Shown here: in pieces, positions 8,615 to 18,005 of the stretch
How positions within the stretch are numbered: the stretch's first letter is position 1
Layout: every line of letters starts with the position of its first letter
NCBI GenBank assembly: GCA_023396225.1
Contig: JAEWWT010000013.1
Location: 1 to 64,000, forward strand
From: Bacillota bacterium
Lineage (GTDB): Bacteria > Bacillota > Clostridia > Oscillospirales > Ruminococcaceae
DNA length: 64,000 nt
Reading direction: 5' to 3'
Made by a program: the position numbers and the translations under genes
The notes under the pieces: generated by a model
What the model saw: the letters and a program-made list of their open reading frames with translations, nothing else
The model's database searches: none
Told to the model about the DNA's origin: nothing

Positions 8615-9010
8615 TTACTTTTTTTTACCGTTATTAATACGATCAGATATTTGCCGAACTGTCAGTGAAGTGATACATCCGATAATAAGTACTGCCCAGT
8701 AAATTGAAATACATTGAAGAATATTTTCTATAAATGATATAAGAAAAGGTACAAAAACAATTAAAGTGCATATTACATTAACACCCAGACAAATAAGTAC
8801 ATCTCTGAATTTATGTATATAAAACTGACTTATTGCGCCGATAATTATAAATCCCGAAGGTATTATAACATAAGCTCCGAAAAATATAATGTCGGAAATA
8901 CTTTCTTCCGGTGATATTCTTACCAATGCAGGCATAAGTGTGACAATCAAGGAGATAAGATAGATAATGATTATAGTCAATAAGTAATGTTTGATGTTTT
9001 CTCTTGTCAC
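8615..9010 (-). CDS. small four-helix membrane protein, unknown function
   Basis: The 131-residue protein has four hydrophobic segments at about residues 8-30, 40-65, 68-92 and 96-118, and short charged ends; the C-terminus is NNGKKK. The start is GTG at 9010, preceded by GGAG at a 10-nt spacing. It lies inside the iorB-paaK interval of the operon with small gaps either side, so it is probably co-transcribed. No family is recognised. Transport of an aryl acid is only a guess from context. Confidence 0.7.
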   Translation of the reverse strand: MTRENIKHYLLTIIIIYLISLIVTLMPALVRISPEESISDIIFFGAYVIIPSGFIIIGAISQFYIHKFRDVLICLGVNVICTLIVFVPFLISFIENILQCISIYWAVLIIGCITSLTVRQISDRINNGKKK

Positions 9011-9056
9011 CTTCTATCATCTCCATTGATTATGTATCATGCATTATAAGGTCCTA

Positions 9057-9632
9057 TTAGCAGTTTTTACCTAATTCAAAGGCTTTCTTATTAAGTTCAA
9101 GAAATTTAGCAGGTACGCACTGTTCAATTGCATCTTGCCAAAGCTTATTGTCAAAATCTGTTTTTGAAGCTACAACACCCATGAGAACAACGTTGGAAGC
9201 CTTTGAATTACCTGCCTGTTCAGCAAGTGAAAGAGCATCAACAGCAGTAACTTCGATATTAAGCTTTTCCATTTTTTCTATTATATCATCAGGATACTGT
9301 GCAACACCTGTAATTACAGGCATAGGGTCAAGCTTTTGTGTTGAAGTAATAAGCTTTCCACCCTTCTTAAGGAAGGACAGCCATCTTGCTGATTCAAGCT
9401 GTTCAAATGATATAATAACGTCAGCTTCACCCTTTTCAATGACAGGTGAGAATACCTTTTCGCCGTACTTAACATATGTTACAACGGAGCCGCCCCTCTG
9501 AGACATTCCGTGTACTTCGGAAACCTTAACATCATAGCCCTGAGCAAGAAGTACGTTTCCGAGAAGGCGTGAAGCGAGCAGGGAACCCTGTCCGCCTACA
9601 CCGACTATCATTATAGATCTAGTTTCAGACAT
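9057..9632 (-). CDS. iorB: indolepyruvate:ferredoxin oxidoreductase, beta subunit
   Basis: Partner of IorA in CoA-dependent oxidative decarboxylation of aryl pyruvates to aryl-acetyl-CoA, passing electrons to ferredoxin. The 191-residue protein is the 2-oxoacid:acceptor oxidoreductase gamma-type domain; the N-terminus has GVGGQGSLLASRLLG and EVHGMSQRGGSV, both highly typical. It is separated from iorA by the small membrane-protein gene 9639-9914, whereas iorA and iorB are usually adjacent. It acts in the cytoplasm in a complex with IorA. Confidence 0.95.
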   Translation of the reverse strand: MSETRSIMIVGVGGQGSLLASRLLGNVLLAQGYDVKVSEVHGMSQRGGSVVTYVKYGEKVFSPVIEKGEADVIISFEQLESARWLSFLKKGGKLITSTQKLDPMPVITGVAQYPDDIIEKMEKLNIEVTAVDALSLAEQAGNSKASNVVLMGVVASKTDFDNKLWQDAIEQCVPAKFLELNKKAFELGKNC

Positions 9633-9638
9633 AATTAT

Positions 9639-9914
9639 TTAATCCTTTCCTTGTGGCTTTAAAACGTCAGATTTAAGTTTTATATATAAGCCAAAATTTT
9701 TCATAATAGGAATATAGCTGATAAGGAAGCCAAAAAGTGCGACAAAAATAATCATTTTTTTATTTTTACTAAGCAGTGCACCTATAAGAATACCAAATGA
9801 AATAAGGCATATTTTTATAAGGGCAAAGTTACTTATACTAAGACTGCGAATATAACTCGTTATGTCCTTAAAATTAAGAATAGTTGTTTCAGCATTAAAA
9901 GACGGCTTTTCCAT
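9639..9914 (-). CDS. small two-helix membrane protein between iorA and iorB
   Basis: The 91-residue protein has a polar N-terminal 30 residues, two hydrophobic segments at about 32-50 and 53-70, and a charged tail. The ATG at 9914 is chosen because GGAAG lies 7 nt upstream and it begins after the iorA stop (9938); an open frame extending to 9995 would overlap iorA. It ends 6 nt before the iorB start, so it is almost certainly co-transcribed and perhaps coupled. I do not recognise the family. Its position between two subunits of one enzyme complex is unusual. Confidence 0.65.
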   Translation of the reverse strand: MEKPSFNAETTILNFKDITSYIRSLSISNFALIKICLISFGILIGALLSKNKKMIIFVALFGFLISYIPIMKNFGLYIKLKSDVLKPQGKD

Positions 9915-9937
9915 ATAGATACTTCCATTTAAAAATT

Positions 9938-11665
9938 CTATTCTGTAATTGCACCAAACTTGCAGACTTCGGTACATATTCCACATCCGACGCACTGCGT
10001 ATAGTTAATAACAGCCTTTCCATCCTTCATGGAAATTGCAGGACAGCCAAGCTTCAGACATGCTTTACAGCCCTTACATTTATCTGAATCTGTCTTAAGA
10101 GAAGCATTATGCTTAACATACTTGAGAAGTGCGCAAGGTCTTCTTGATATTATTACAGAAGCTTCATCTGCAGCAAGTTCTTCCTTGATTGCTGTTTCAG
10201 TTTCAGCAAGATTATATGGGTCAACAACTCTTACACGCTTTATGCCTATAGCTTTACAAAGCTGTTCAAGATTTATAGAAGCAGCAGGATCACCCTTGAG
10301 ATTCTTACCCGTAGTAGGATTCTGCTGATGACCTGTCATACCTGTGATTGAGTTATCAAGAATGATTACAGTAGAATTAGTTGAGTTGTAAGCAATGTTT
10401 ACAAGACCTGTCATACCACTGTGCATGAAAGTTGAGTCACCGATAACTGCAACTGATTTGTGTTCTGATTCTTCCCCTATTGCCTTGTTGAAGCCATGAA
10501 GAGCACTGATTGATGCACCCATACAAATAGTTGTATCCATTGCATTGAGAGGAGCACTAGCGCCAAGAGTATAACATCCGATATCTCCTGAAACGGTAAC
10601 CTTAAGCTTTGAAAGGCAATAGAACACCCCTCTGTGAGGACAGCCTGCACACATAACAGGAGGTCTTATAGGAACGTTTTCAGAGAAGTCTATGTAATCA
10701 TTTTTCTTGCCAAGAAGCTTATCAGCAAGAATTGCCTGTGAAAATTCACCTATAACAGGGAAGAGTTCCTTCCCGATAACGTTGATTCCAAGCTTTTTAC
10801 AATGTGTTTCAATTATATCATCAAGTTCTTCAATTACATATACAGTCTTGTATCTCTTGGCAAAATTCTTGATAAGATCAACAGGAAGCGGATTTACAAT
10901 TCCGAGTTTCAGATATGAAACTGTATCGCCCATAACTTCCTTTGTGTACTGATATGAAATACCGCTTGTGATAATACCTATTTCAGTATTGTTGTCTTCA
11001 ACTGTATTAAGAGAAGAGGTTTCAGCAAATTCACGGATTCTATTTGTACGTTCCTCAACAAAAACGTGTCTGCCCCTTGCATATGCAGGCATCATAACAA
11101 ATTTCTGAGGGTTCTTTGTATATTCCTTAAGTGCTGGTTCTTTTCTGTCGCAAAGTTCAACAGATGACTGTGAATGAGAAACTCTTGTACAAAGTCTTAC
11201 GAGTACAGGAGTATCAAACTTTTCAGAAAATTCATAAGCCTGCTTGACAAATTCCTTGCATTCTGAAGAATCGGAAGGTTCAAGCATCATAACCTTTGAG
11301 GCAATTGCATGATGTCTTGAATCCTGCTCATTCTGTGATGAATGCATTCCAGGGTCATCTGCAACTGCAATAACCATACCTCCGTTTACGCCTGTATAAG
11401 CGGCAGTATAAAGAGGGTCAGCGGCAACGTTAAGACCAACGTGCTTCATAGCACAAAAAGAACGTGCGCCTGCGATTGAAGCACCTAAAGCAACTTCCAT
11501 GGCAACCTTTTCGTTAGGAGCCCATTCAGCATAGATTTCTTCGTATTTTGCGACACATTCTGTAATTTCTGTTGATGGAGTACCAGGGTAACTTGAAGCA
11601 ACTGTAACGCCTGCTTCATATAATCCTCTGGCAAAAGCGTCATTACCAAGCATTAGCTTTTTCAT
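9938..11665 (-). CDS. iorA: indolepyruvate:ferredoxin oxidoreductase, alpha subunit
   Basis: Thiamine-diphosphate enzyme that converts indolepyruvate and related aryl pyruvates to aryl-acetyl-CoA with reduction of ferredoxin; the reaction is reversible under strongly reducing conditions. The 575 residues contain the pyrimidine-binding domain (ASSYPGTPSTEITE), the TPP-diphosphate domain (VIGDSTFMHSG) and a C-terminal double [4Fe-4S] ferredoxin domain with Cys530/533/536/541 and Cys558/561/564/568. AAAGGA precedes the ATG at 11665. It is first in an operon with iorB, paaK and an ACT protein. Confidence 0.96.
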   Translation of the reverse strand: MKKLMLGNDAFARGLYEAGVTVASSYPGTPSTEITECVAKYEEIYAEWAPNEKVAMEVALGASIAGARSFCAMKHVGLNVAADPLYTAAYTGVNGGMVIAVADDPGMHSSQNEQDSRHHAIASKVMMLEPSDSSECKEFVKQAYEFSEKFDTPVLVRLCTRVSHSQSSVELCDRKEPALKEYTKNPQKFVMMPAYARGRHVFVEERTNRIREFAETSSLNTVEDNNTEIGIITSGISYQYTKEVMGDTVSYLKLGIVNPLPVDLIKNFAKRYKTVYVIEELDDIIETHCKKLGINVIGKELFPVIGEFSQAILADKLLGKKNDYIDFSENVPIRPPVMCAGCPHRGVFYCLSKLKVTVSGDIGCYTLGASAPLNAMDTTICMGASISALHGFNKAIGEESEHKSVAVIGDSTFMHSGMTGLVNIAYNSTNSTVIILDNSITGMTGHQQNPTTGKNLKGDPAASINLEQLCKAIGIKRVRVVDPYNLAETETAIKEELAADEASVIISRRPCALLKYVKHNASLKTDSDKCKGCKACLKLGCPAISMKDGKAVINYTQCVGCGICTEVCKFGAITE

Positions 11666-11788
11666 AATAATTATATCCTTTCTTTTAGAAATGTGCTGAT
11701 TTAAGCATAAAATCCCTTTATGCTGATACTAAACTAACGGGAAAATAATATTGCAAAAATCAGTTTTTTCATAGCATACATAATAGTA

Positions 11789-11811
11789 ATTATAGCATAT
11801 TTTTTGTAGAA
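11789..11811 (-). promoter_or_regulatory. probable promoter of the iorA operon
   Basis: On the minus strand an extended -10, TGCTATAAT (TATAAT at 11794-11789), lies about 125 nt before the iorA start. The -35 region is poor (CTTCCA-like, 17 nt away). The leader then contains a perfect 8-bp hairpin, AGCATAAA/TTTATGCT, near 11703-11723. The leader could carry regulation, but I recognise no known riboswitch or T-box in it. Confidence 0.4.
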
Positions 11812-11879
11812 TGGAAGTGCTTAAGGGAAAATTGTTATAAAAATTGCAGAAAAAAGTTTTGATAATAGTAATGCAATTC

Positions 11880-14363
11880 TTACTTATGAATTTTCAAGCA
11901 TTCAATAAATAGATACTTGAATTTGTGTTTCAAATTAAGACTTGAGTATACATCTCTGCTTAAAGTGTAAATCTGTTTTCTTGCTTCAAGCAGTTCACTC
12001 TTTTCAATTTTAGAGTTACCATAGTATGCTCTTAAAGACAAATTCATAATATTCTGGGCATAACCATTCCCGAAAATCTCTTTATCAGAAAGATAATCAG
12101 AAAATTCCTTGTATGTCATACTTCCCTGCAAAATATCACAGAACAGCATAAGCTTTTTAAGATACTGATATATATTTAGGATTGCTTTGTTATTGTCATG
12201 GCTATTTATTTTTGAAGAGTTGACATATTCTATAACCAATCTCCTTATTAACACAAAAGCTACAACACTGACTGATAATACTATTAATATAACATAGGGA
12301 TTAATTTTATTTTTTTCAGTCTTTTCAGGAGTTGGCAATATTTCTGTTTCAGGAACAGTTTCTGAAATGCTTGTTTCAAATGAAGTCTGTGTATCTGAAA
12401 CATCCGGCGTTGTAGTTGTAACTGAAGGTGATATTTCCGACTCTGATGTAGTTGAATCAGTAGGTTTTGTTGTTCTGATATTTCCATATCCGCTTGTTAC
12501 TTCAACAGGGTACCAGCCATATCCATCAAGGTATATTTCAACCCATGCATGACCTCTCTTGTCGGTAACAGAAACTGAATATGTTTCACCATCAAACGCT
12601 CCCTCCGGAAAATCCTTGTCCTTGATGACATAACCTTCAGCATATCTAGCGGGAATACCACAATATCTGAAAAGTAAAACAGCAGAAGATGAGAAATGGG
12701 AACATGAGCCCTTCCTTGTATCTGTAAGAAACTTTGTAACAAAATCTTCACCTGAGTCAAGACCTTCGGTTTTAAGACTGTACAGGCAGTTTTGGGACAG
12801 CCAGTTCTTTACATGATTTATAACAAACAAGTCAGCTTCATAAGCATCATTGTTCGCACGGAGTTGGGATAACTCGTTTTCAAAGCTGCCATCAAAGACC
12901 ACTTCTGCTACAGTAAAATTATCCGGAAGCTGCAGATATGTTTCATATACATATTCACGGTATGCTACTTCTGCAACTGATGGGTTATTATCTTTTTGAA
13001 AGTTTGCAAAACTAATAATTTTGTCAGTGTTCATAAAATTATCAGGCATATAACTGTATACATCGTATTCATTATTTTTAAAATCGCCTGTATAATACAA
13101 ATCATAATATGACTCAAATCCATCTACAGACGATTGGTTAATATTGTATGGAATATATATATAATGTTTATTTGCATTAACATTTTTAATGCTGAAAAAT
13201 TGAATATTTAAATTTTCAGCATTTGTCCAGTATTGTTTATCCCAGAAAAAACTGCTGAATAATGATGGATTAAAGCTGTCGGCTGAATAATGTCCACTGA
13301 TTTCATCAAACTGTTTCTTGCTTTCGTCAGAAAGCTCATTCCATCTGTTGTTTTTATATACAACACCTGTAAAGCCTTTCAAATAAACTGTTTCATCAGT
13401 TTTTGCAAGTGATACTTCAAGAACTGTTTTATTATCAAAGCTGATATTATCATTATTTTTTAAATTACCATGATTAATTGCTCCGGAAGATTTTTGAGGT
13501 GTCAAGACTGATTTGACATCCTCACGTAGCTTTTCAAAGCTGAAATCCTTAATATAATCCTGAACATCCTGCTTGGTTATATCAATTTCTTCAGGACGTT
13601 CATATCCTGATAGCTCGGTTATTAAAAAAGAGCTGAAAAAACTTACAAGAACTATTAGTGCAAGAATAGAAGCTCCCTGAACGGATGCCTTTTTGTTTGC
13701 TGACATGTATTTGCTTTTGTCAACACAGTACAGTTCAGTAATTTCAGCACATATAATGCCAGCCCAGTATGCAATCAGAGCAGAGAAAGCAGCATAATTC
13801 GGAACAAGTCCGTAAAACAATACAAGTTCAAGCAATGGAAATGTTCCTATAAATGAAATGACAATACTGGTTTTGTAAAATGTACCCAGACAAATAATAA
13901 AGCAAATTAGAAATTCAACGGCACAAATTACCAAAGTTGTATCAAACTGAACAGTTGCTGGATTAATAAGTGCAGAAAACTGAGTATTTTCATAATTATA
14001 TGATGTTGCTGACATGTATGAATTTGTAATGCTGATAACTCCGTTTATAAGTCTGTTTTTAAATATGAAAACAAGGTTAAGGTACACCCATATAACCAGT
14101 GCTGTGCAAATAATCATAGCTTTCTTTTTCATAAACATAATAAGAATCAGTACAGCACAAAAAAGTAAAGGCATAATTACAGCTGTATAATTGAAGCTGA
14201 TTTTAATGCCTGAAATAAAGCAGAATACAGCCCCGTAAACTCCCATGAGAACCAGTATGAATTTCAAAATATAAATATAGAGCGTGTTTTTCTCTTTTTT
14301 GTCAATATTAAGTACAGCGCTAAGAGTGACATCGTCTGTCTTTTTTCTTTTGCTTTTTTTCAT
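11880..14363 (-). CDS. membrane-anchored transglutaminase-like protein with C-terminal DUF4129-like domain
   Basis: The 827-residue protein starts with a Lys/Arg-rich cytoplasmic tail and about seven membrane helices (residues 25-250). A large extracellular part follows with a transglutaminase-like core: catalytic Cys in GSCSHFSSSAVLLFRYCGIP and His/Asp in GHAWVEIYLDGYGWYPVEV. Then come a Ser/Thr/Pro-rich linker, one more membrane helix (NPYVILIVLSVSVVAFVLI) and a cytoplasmic DUF4129-like tail. The ATG at 14363 fits AAAGGA at a 9-nt spacing. It is third in a moxR-DUF58-transglutaminase set, a common trio thought to act at the cell envelope. The substrate is unknown. Confidence 0.9.
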   Translation of the reverse strand: MKKSKRKKTDDVTLSAVLNIDKKEKNTLYIYILKFILVLMGVYGAVFCFISGIKISFNYTAVIMPLLFCAVLILIMFMKKKAMIICTALVIWVYLNLVFIFKNRLINGVISITNSYMSATSYNYENTQFSALINPATVQFDTTLVICAVEFLICFIICLGTFYKTSIVISFIGTFPLLELVLFYGLVPNYAAFSALIAYWAGIICAEITELYCVDKSKYMSANKKASVQGASILALIVLVSFFSSFLITELSGYERPEEIDITKQDVQDYIKDFSFEKLREDVKSVLTPQKSSGAINHGNLKNNDNISFDNKTVLEVSLAKTDETVYLKGFTGVVYKNNRWNELSDESKKQFDEISGHYSADSFNPSLFSSFFWDKQYWTNAENLNIQFFSIKNVNANKHYIYIPYNINQSSVDGFESYYDLYYTGDFKNNEYDVYSYMPDNFMNTDKIISFANFQKDNNPSVAEVAYREYVYETYLQLPDNFTVAEVVFDGSFENELSQLRANNDAYEADLFVINHVKNWLSQNCLYSLKTEGLDSGEDFVTKFLTDTRKGSCSHFSSSAVLLFRYCGIPARYAEGYVIKDKDFPEGAFDGETYSVSVTDKRGHAWVEIYLDGYGWYPVEVTSGYGNIRTTKPTDSTTSESEISPSVTTTTPDVSDTQTSFETSISETVPETEILPTPEKTEKNKINPYVILIVLSVSVVAFVLIRRLVIEYVNSSKINSHDNNKAILNIYQYLKKLMLFCDILQGSMTYKEFSDYLSDKEIFGNGYAQNIMNLSLRAYYGNSKIEKSELLEARKQIYTLSRDVYSSLNLKHKFKYLFIECLKIHK

Positions 14364-14383
14364 AATAATAACCATTCCTTTAT

Positions 14384-14471
14384 GCTGTTTATTCCGTTTT
14401 TGCGAAGCAAAATGTCTGCTCTTGTATGTGCAGAAAGGAATAAATAGCTGTGTGAAAATTATTTTTCACAC
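14384..14471 (-). repeat. copy A of a dispersed structured intergenic element
   Basis: Read on the minus strand, in sense with the downstream transglutaminase gene, it has a 22-nt hairpin (14471-14450, arms GTGTGAAAA/TTTTCACAC). A closing stem follows, GCTATTTATTCC (14448-14437) with GGAATAAACAGC (14395-14384), around two inner hairpins TCTGC/GCAGA and TTTTGC/GCAAAA. It begins 9 nt past the DUF58 stop and ends 20 nt before the transglutaminase ATG. The first 70 nt match the copy at 27003-27108 at about 59 positions by hand alignment. Family unknown. Confidence 0.75.
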
Positions 14472-14479
14472 TAATATCC

Positions 14480-15637
14480 TTAAAGTATGATATTTAGTGA
14501 ACAGCTTGAATTTACATCAATAGGGATATACTCGTCTATACCCGTTGAAAGTACAAGCGTAGTCTGAACTTTTTCAGAATTAAGATAAGGCTGAACAAAA
14601 GTAATTGTGCCATTGTATATCTCCCTGAATTGTGCAAACCGTCCGAATGACCATTCAGGAGAAATATAGATAACATGAGAATAACTGTTCGGTTGCAAAT
14701 TCATTGAAATGAAGTTATCTATATAGCTGTGCTTTGTGTTTTCGGCAATGATAGTGAATATCTTATCCGAAAGTTCATCCTTGTTTGCAATAAGATCAAA
14801 CTTGTTTTCATTTCTTTCATTGTTGCTCATAATATAAAATCCTGAGTTGTTTTCGGAAGCAAGGTTTCCGACTGAAAGCAGAATATCAAGTGTACAGTCA
14901 TATAAGACAATATTTTTGCATTCAAATACTTCACATATAATAAGAATGGAGTTTATACTATTTGCTGAAAACTCTTTTACAATAAGTTCATCTTTCTTAC
15001 TGCTAAGTTTCCAGTGTACACGATTCTGACTGTCCCCGTCACGGAATTCACGGAGGTCAAATATTTCTGAACAGTCATTTCCTGTTTTATTCGGATAATA
15101 TGTGTTTGTTTCTATATCGGTAAGGCAGGAATTTTCAATATACCCGTATGCCGGCAAGGCAACAGGCATAAGAACAATTTGTGAAGTAACATCAGATTTT
15201 CTTGAAAATCTGAATAGCTTCAACAAGTCAAAAACAGTATATTTGACTACAGATACTTCAACCTTATCACAGTGACAGTAATTAAGATTAAGGCTTATCA
15301 CTTGCTCGGAATATGCAGGGAGAGGCATGTTTATATCCTGAAATCTTGTCTTGCCGTCAAATTTAGTTATATATTTTATTTTAAGCTTGATATTGCAGGC
15401 TGGTAAAAAACATTTGTTGGCTATTTTCAGATTTATTGAAGCAGAATCATTTCGAGAGCAGATGTTGGTTTCATTCTCGAAATCAATAGTGATGTTTCTT
15501 GCAAGAATTATTGCTGAAGCAAAAAGAAACAGCATTAATATAAGCAGTGTTAAAAGTGTTATAAATGAAAGAGTATCCTGATAACAGGCATAGAAAACAA
15601 CAAAAATTATCAGAAGAATAAAATAAAAAAATCTCAT
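14480..15637 (-). CDS. DUF58 family membrane protein
   Basis: The 385-residue protein has two adjacent N-terminal membrane helices (residues 3-45), then an extended beta-rich section and the DUF58 signature LREFRDGDSQNRVHWKLSSK at about residues 205-225, followed by a vWA-like fold. Such proteins pair with MoxR ATPases and transglutaminase-like membrane proteins; the order moxR-DUF58-transglutaminase is retained here with a 3-nt gap to moxR. The role is probably envelope-related complex assembly or maturation (inferred from the family). The substrate is not known. Confidence 0.9.
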   Translation of the reverse strand: MRFFYFILLIIFVVFYACYQDTLSFITLLTLLILMLFLFASAIILARNITIDFENETNICSRNDSASINLKIANKCFLPACNIKLKIKYITKFDGKTRFQDINMPLPAYSEQVISLNLNYCHCDKVEVSVVKYTVFDLLKLFRFSRKSDVTSQIVLMPVALPAYGYIENSCLTDIETNTYYPNKTGNDCSEIFDLREFRDGDSQNRVHWKLSSKKDELIVKEFSANSINSILIICEVFECKNIVLYDCTLDILLSVGNLASENNSGFYIMSNNERNENKFDLIANKDELSDKIFTIIAENTKHSYIDNFISMNLQPNSYSHVIYISPEWSFGRFAQFREIYNGTITFVQPYLNSEKVQTTLVLSTGIDEYIPIDVNSSCSLNIIL

Positions 15638-15640
15638 ATC

Positions 15641-16597
15641 TTATAAATTGGGTACCTCATTGTTTCTCATTATTTCCTCAAGTACAGAGTATGAATTAAT
15701 ACCGTTTGCCCTTGTCCTTGTGGACATTACTATTCGATGAGCGCAGACATCCTTGAAAACATACCTAACATCCTCAGGAAGAGCAAAATCCCTGCCTCTT
15801 AGCATTGCAGCAGCTTTAGTCATTGCTGCAACTGCAACAGTTCCTCTCGGACTGATTCCAAGACTGATTGCAGGGTGCTTTCTTGTAGCTGCAGCAAGGT
15901 TGGCAATATAAGAATATATTTTGTCGTCAATATAAATATTTTCGCAGGAATCCTGCATATCTACAATGTCGTCAGGAAAAGCAACTGGCTTAATTTTGCT
16001 TAGAGCACTGTTGTTTTGCTTGGACTTCATAATATTGATTTCACTTTCAATGTCAGGATAGCCCATTGACAGCTTTACAATAAATCTGTCGAGCTGTGAT
16101 TCAGGAAGAAGCTGAGTACCTGCAGAACCCGCAGGATTTTGTGTTGCAATTACTATAAATGGCTTAGGCAGGTGTCTTGTAACTCCATCAACTGTAACAG
16201 ATCCCTCTTCCATGACTTCCAGAAGAGCTGACTGTGTTTTGCTTGAAGTACGGTTGATTTCATCAGCAAGAAACATACTGCAGCAGGCAGCACCTGGCTT
16301 ATATTCAAAAGCCTGTGTCTGTTTGTTATATATATTAAATCCGACAACATCACTCGGAAGTACATCCGGAGTAAACTGCATACGCTTGAAATCCAGAGCA
16401 GTTGCCTTTGAAAAGGCAACTGCAAGAGTCGTTTTTCCAACTCCAGGTATATCTTCAAGAAGAATATGACCTCTTGAAAGAATTGCAAGCATACATTTAA
16501 TTATGATTTCATCTTTTCCGATGACAGCCTTTCGCACCTCTGAAATAACATTCTTAACCATATTGATAGATGTAGAATTTATGTTTGTCTGTGGCAT
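15641..16597 (-). CDS. moxR: MoxR-family AAA+ ATPase
   Basis: Cytoplasmic AAA+ chaperone-like ATPase, probably acting on the two membrane proteins encoded downstream. The 318 residues contain Walker A EDIPGVGKTTLA (about residues 50-61), Walker B FLADEINR, sensor 1 VIATQNP and the C-terminal lid domain with SPRGT. AGAAAGG precedes the ATG at 16597. It leads the operon and has its own upstream promoter (16754-16781). Confidence 0.95.
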   Translation of the reverse strand: MPQTNINSTSINMVKNVISEVRKAVIGKDEIIIKCMLAILSRGHILLEDIPGVGKTTLAVAFSKATALDFKRMQFTPDVLPSDVVGFNIYNKQTQAFEYKPGAACCSMFLADEINRTSSKTQSALLEVMEEGSVTVDGVTRHLPKPFIVIATQNPAGSAGTQLLPESQLDRFIVKLSMGYPDIESEINIMKSKQNNSALSKIKPVAFPDDIVDMQDSCENIYIDDKIYSYIANLAAATRKHPAISLGISPRGTVAVAAMTKAAAMLRGRDFALPEDVRYVFKDVCAHRIVMSTRTRANGINSYSVLEEIMRNNEVPNL

Positions 16598-16753
16598 TTT
16601 ATGACCATACCTTTCTGAGTTTTGTGTGTCTGCAAATTGAATAAATTCAATTAAGCAAATCGAGGTGACAACATTGCCGTGGCAAAATAAATAAAACTAG
16701 TAGGTTAAAATTTATTTTTAACCTTTTACCCTTATTTTACATAATACATTAAC

Positions 16754-16781
16754 AGTATATCACAATTATCTAAAAAAACAA
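16754..16781 (-). promoter_or_regulatory. probable promoter of the moxR operon
   Basis: On the minus strand TTGTTT (16781-16776), a 16-nt spacer and TATACT (16759-16754, preceded by TGTGA) form a sigma-A-like promoter about 155 nt before the moxR ATG. The leader contains hairpins GGTTAAAA/TTTTAACC and TTGCC/GGCAA of unknown significance. Confidence 0.45.
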
Positions 16782-16920
16782 ATTACAATTTATATACAAA
16801 TAACAAATAAATTATTTAGAATCATATACCATTTTATAATTTTATTATTAACACGTTTTCATATTAATCTGCAATGATTAATAAATTTTATTTTAATATC
16901 TGTTAAATTAAAAAACATCC

Positions 16921-16949
16921 TTGAAAAAAAAGAGAAAATGAAGTATAAT
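16921..16949 (+). promoter_or_regulatory. sigma-A promoter of the hprK cluster
   Basis: TTGAAA (16921-16926), exactly 17 nt, TATAAT (16944-16949). This is near-consensus and lies 67 nt before the hprK start. Confidence 0.75.
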
Positions 16950-17015
16950 ATTATAAAATTAACGATGTGACGACAGTATGCTAAAAGCTTAATGTGGTCA
17001 GAAACGGAGCTTGTT

Positions 17016-17978
17016 ATGAGTGAGAATAAATTTACTGTCCCTTTAAAAGCAATAATTGATGAGTTTCAGCTTGAAGCAATTTATCTTCCGATGAACGCGG
17101 AAAGTATCTTGATTGATGAAACAGACGTTAACCGTCCCGGTCTTCAGCTTATGGGTTTCTATGAGTATTTCAGCAATGCAAGAATTCAGATTGTTGGAAA
17201 GATGGAATTTGCTTATCTTTCAACAATTGATGAAGCTACAAGATATGAGCGTATTGATAAACTATTTGAACAGAAAATACCTGCACTTATCATTTCAAGA
17301 GAGCTCCCGTATTTCCCAGAAATGGTTGAACTTGCCAAAAAACACGAAATTCCGCTTTTAAGAAGTAAGGAAAGCACATCAAGCTTTATGTCATCGTTAA
17401 TTGCTTTTCTTAACCTGCATCTTGCTCCAAGAATAACACGTCATGGTGTTCTTATCGAAGTATACGGCGAAGGAATGCTTATTCTAGGCGAAAGCGGAGT
17501 AGGTAAGAGTGAAACTGCTGTTGAGCTTATCAAAAGAGGTCACAGACTTGTTGCTGATGATGCTGTTGAAATCAGAAAGGTTTCCAACATAAGCCTTGTT
17601 GGTTCTTCACCTGAAAATATCCGTCACTTCCTTGAAATCAGAGGTATCGGAATTGTCAACGCAAGAAGACTTTTCGGTATGGGAGCTGTAAAGGTGACTG
17701 AAAAAATTGACATGATAGTTGAGCTTGAACCATGGGACAGCGAGAAGGTTTATGACCGTATGGGCGTTGACAGTGAGTTTACTTCAATTCTTGGCGTAAA
17801 GATTCCTTGCAATACAATCCCTGTAAAGCCAGGACGTAATCTTGCTGTAATTCTTGAAGTTGCTGCAATGAATAACCGTCAGAAAAAGATGGGCTATAAT
17901 GCTGCTCAGGAACTTCTTGATAACCTTGGACTTGATATGGATAAGAAAGAAACAGTTAAAAAGTGGGATATATTCTGA
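17016..17978 (+). CDS. hprK: HPr kinase/phosphorylase
   Basis: Phosphorylates HPr on Ser46 with ATP or PPi and reverses this, controlling carbon catabolite repression and PTS sugar uptake. The 320-residue protein has the N-terminal sensing domain (residues 1-130) and a C-terminal kinase with Walker A GESGVGKS at residues 158-165 and the family signature EIRGIGIVNARRLFG. The ATG at 17016 is preferred over the one at 16992 because GGAG precedes it by 6 nt. It heads the cluster hprK-PHP-murB-rapZ-whiA. Confidence 0.97.
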   Translation: MSENKFTVPLKAIIDEFQLEAIYLPMNAESILIDETDVNRPGLQLMGFYEYFSNARIQIVGKMEFAYLSTIDEATRYERIDKLFEQKIPALIISRELPYFPEMVELAKKHEIPLLRSKESTSSFMSSLIAFLNLHLAPRITRHGVLIEVYGEGMLILGESGVGKSETAVELIKRGHRLVADDAVEIRKVSNISLVGSSPENIRHFLEIRGIGIVNARRLFGMGAVKVTEKIDMIVELEPWDSEKVYDRMGVDSEFTSILGVKIPCNTIPVKPGRNLAVILEVAAMNNRQKKMGYNAAQELLDNLGLDMDKKETVKKWDIF

Positions 17979-18005
17979 TAATGATAATGGAGGATACTAT
18001 ACAAA

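Larger units (their letters stand above)
16598..17015. other. divergent intergenic region between moxR and hprK
   Basis: About 420 nt of very AT-rich DNA at the switch from minus- to plus-strand genes. It contains the moxR promoter (16754-16781, minus), the hprK promoter (16921-16949, plus) and three short dyads: TTGAAT/ATTCAA near 16637, TTGCC/GGCAA at 16674-16685 and GGTTAAAA/TTTTAACC near 16703. I see no gene or conserved RNA in it. Confidence 0.6.

Noticed and set aside
11666..11879. riboswitch or T-box before iorA
   Set aside because: One 8-bp hairpin is present, but no conserved motif of any known class was found.
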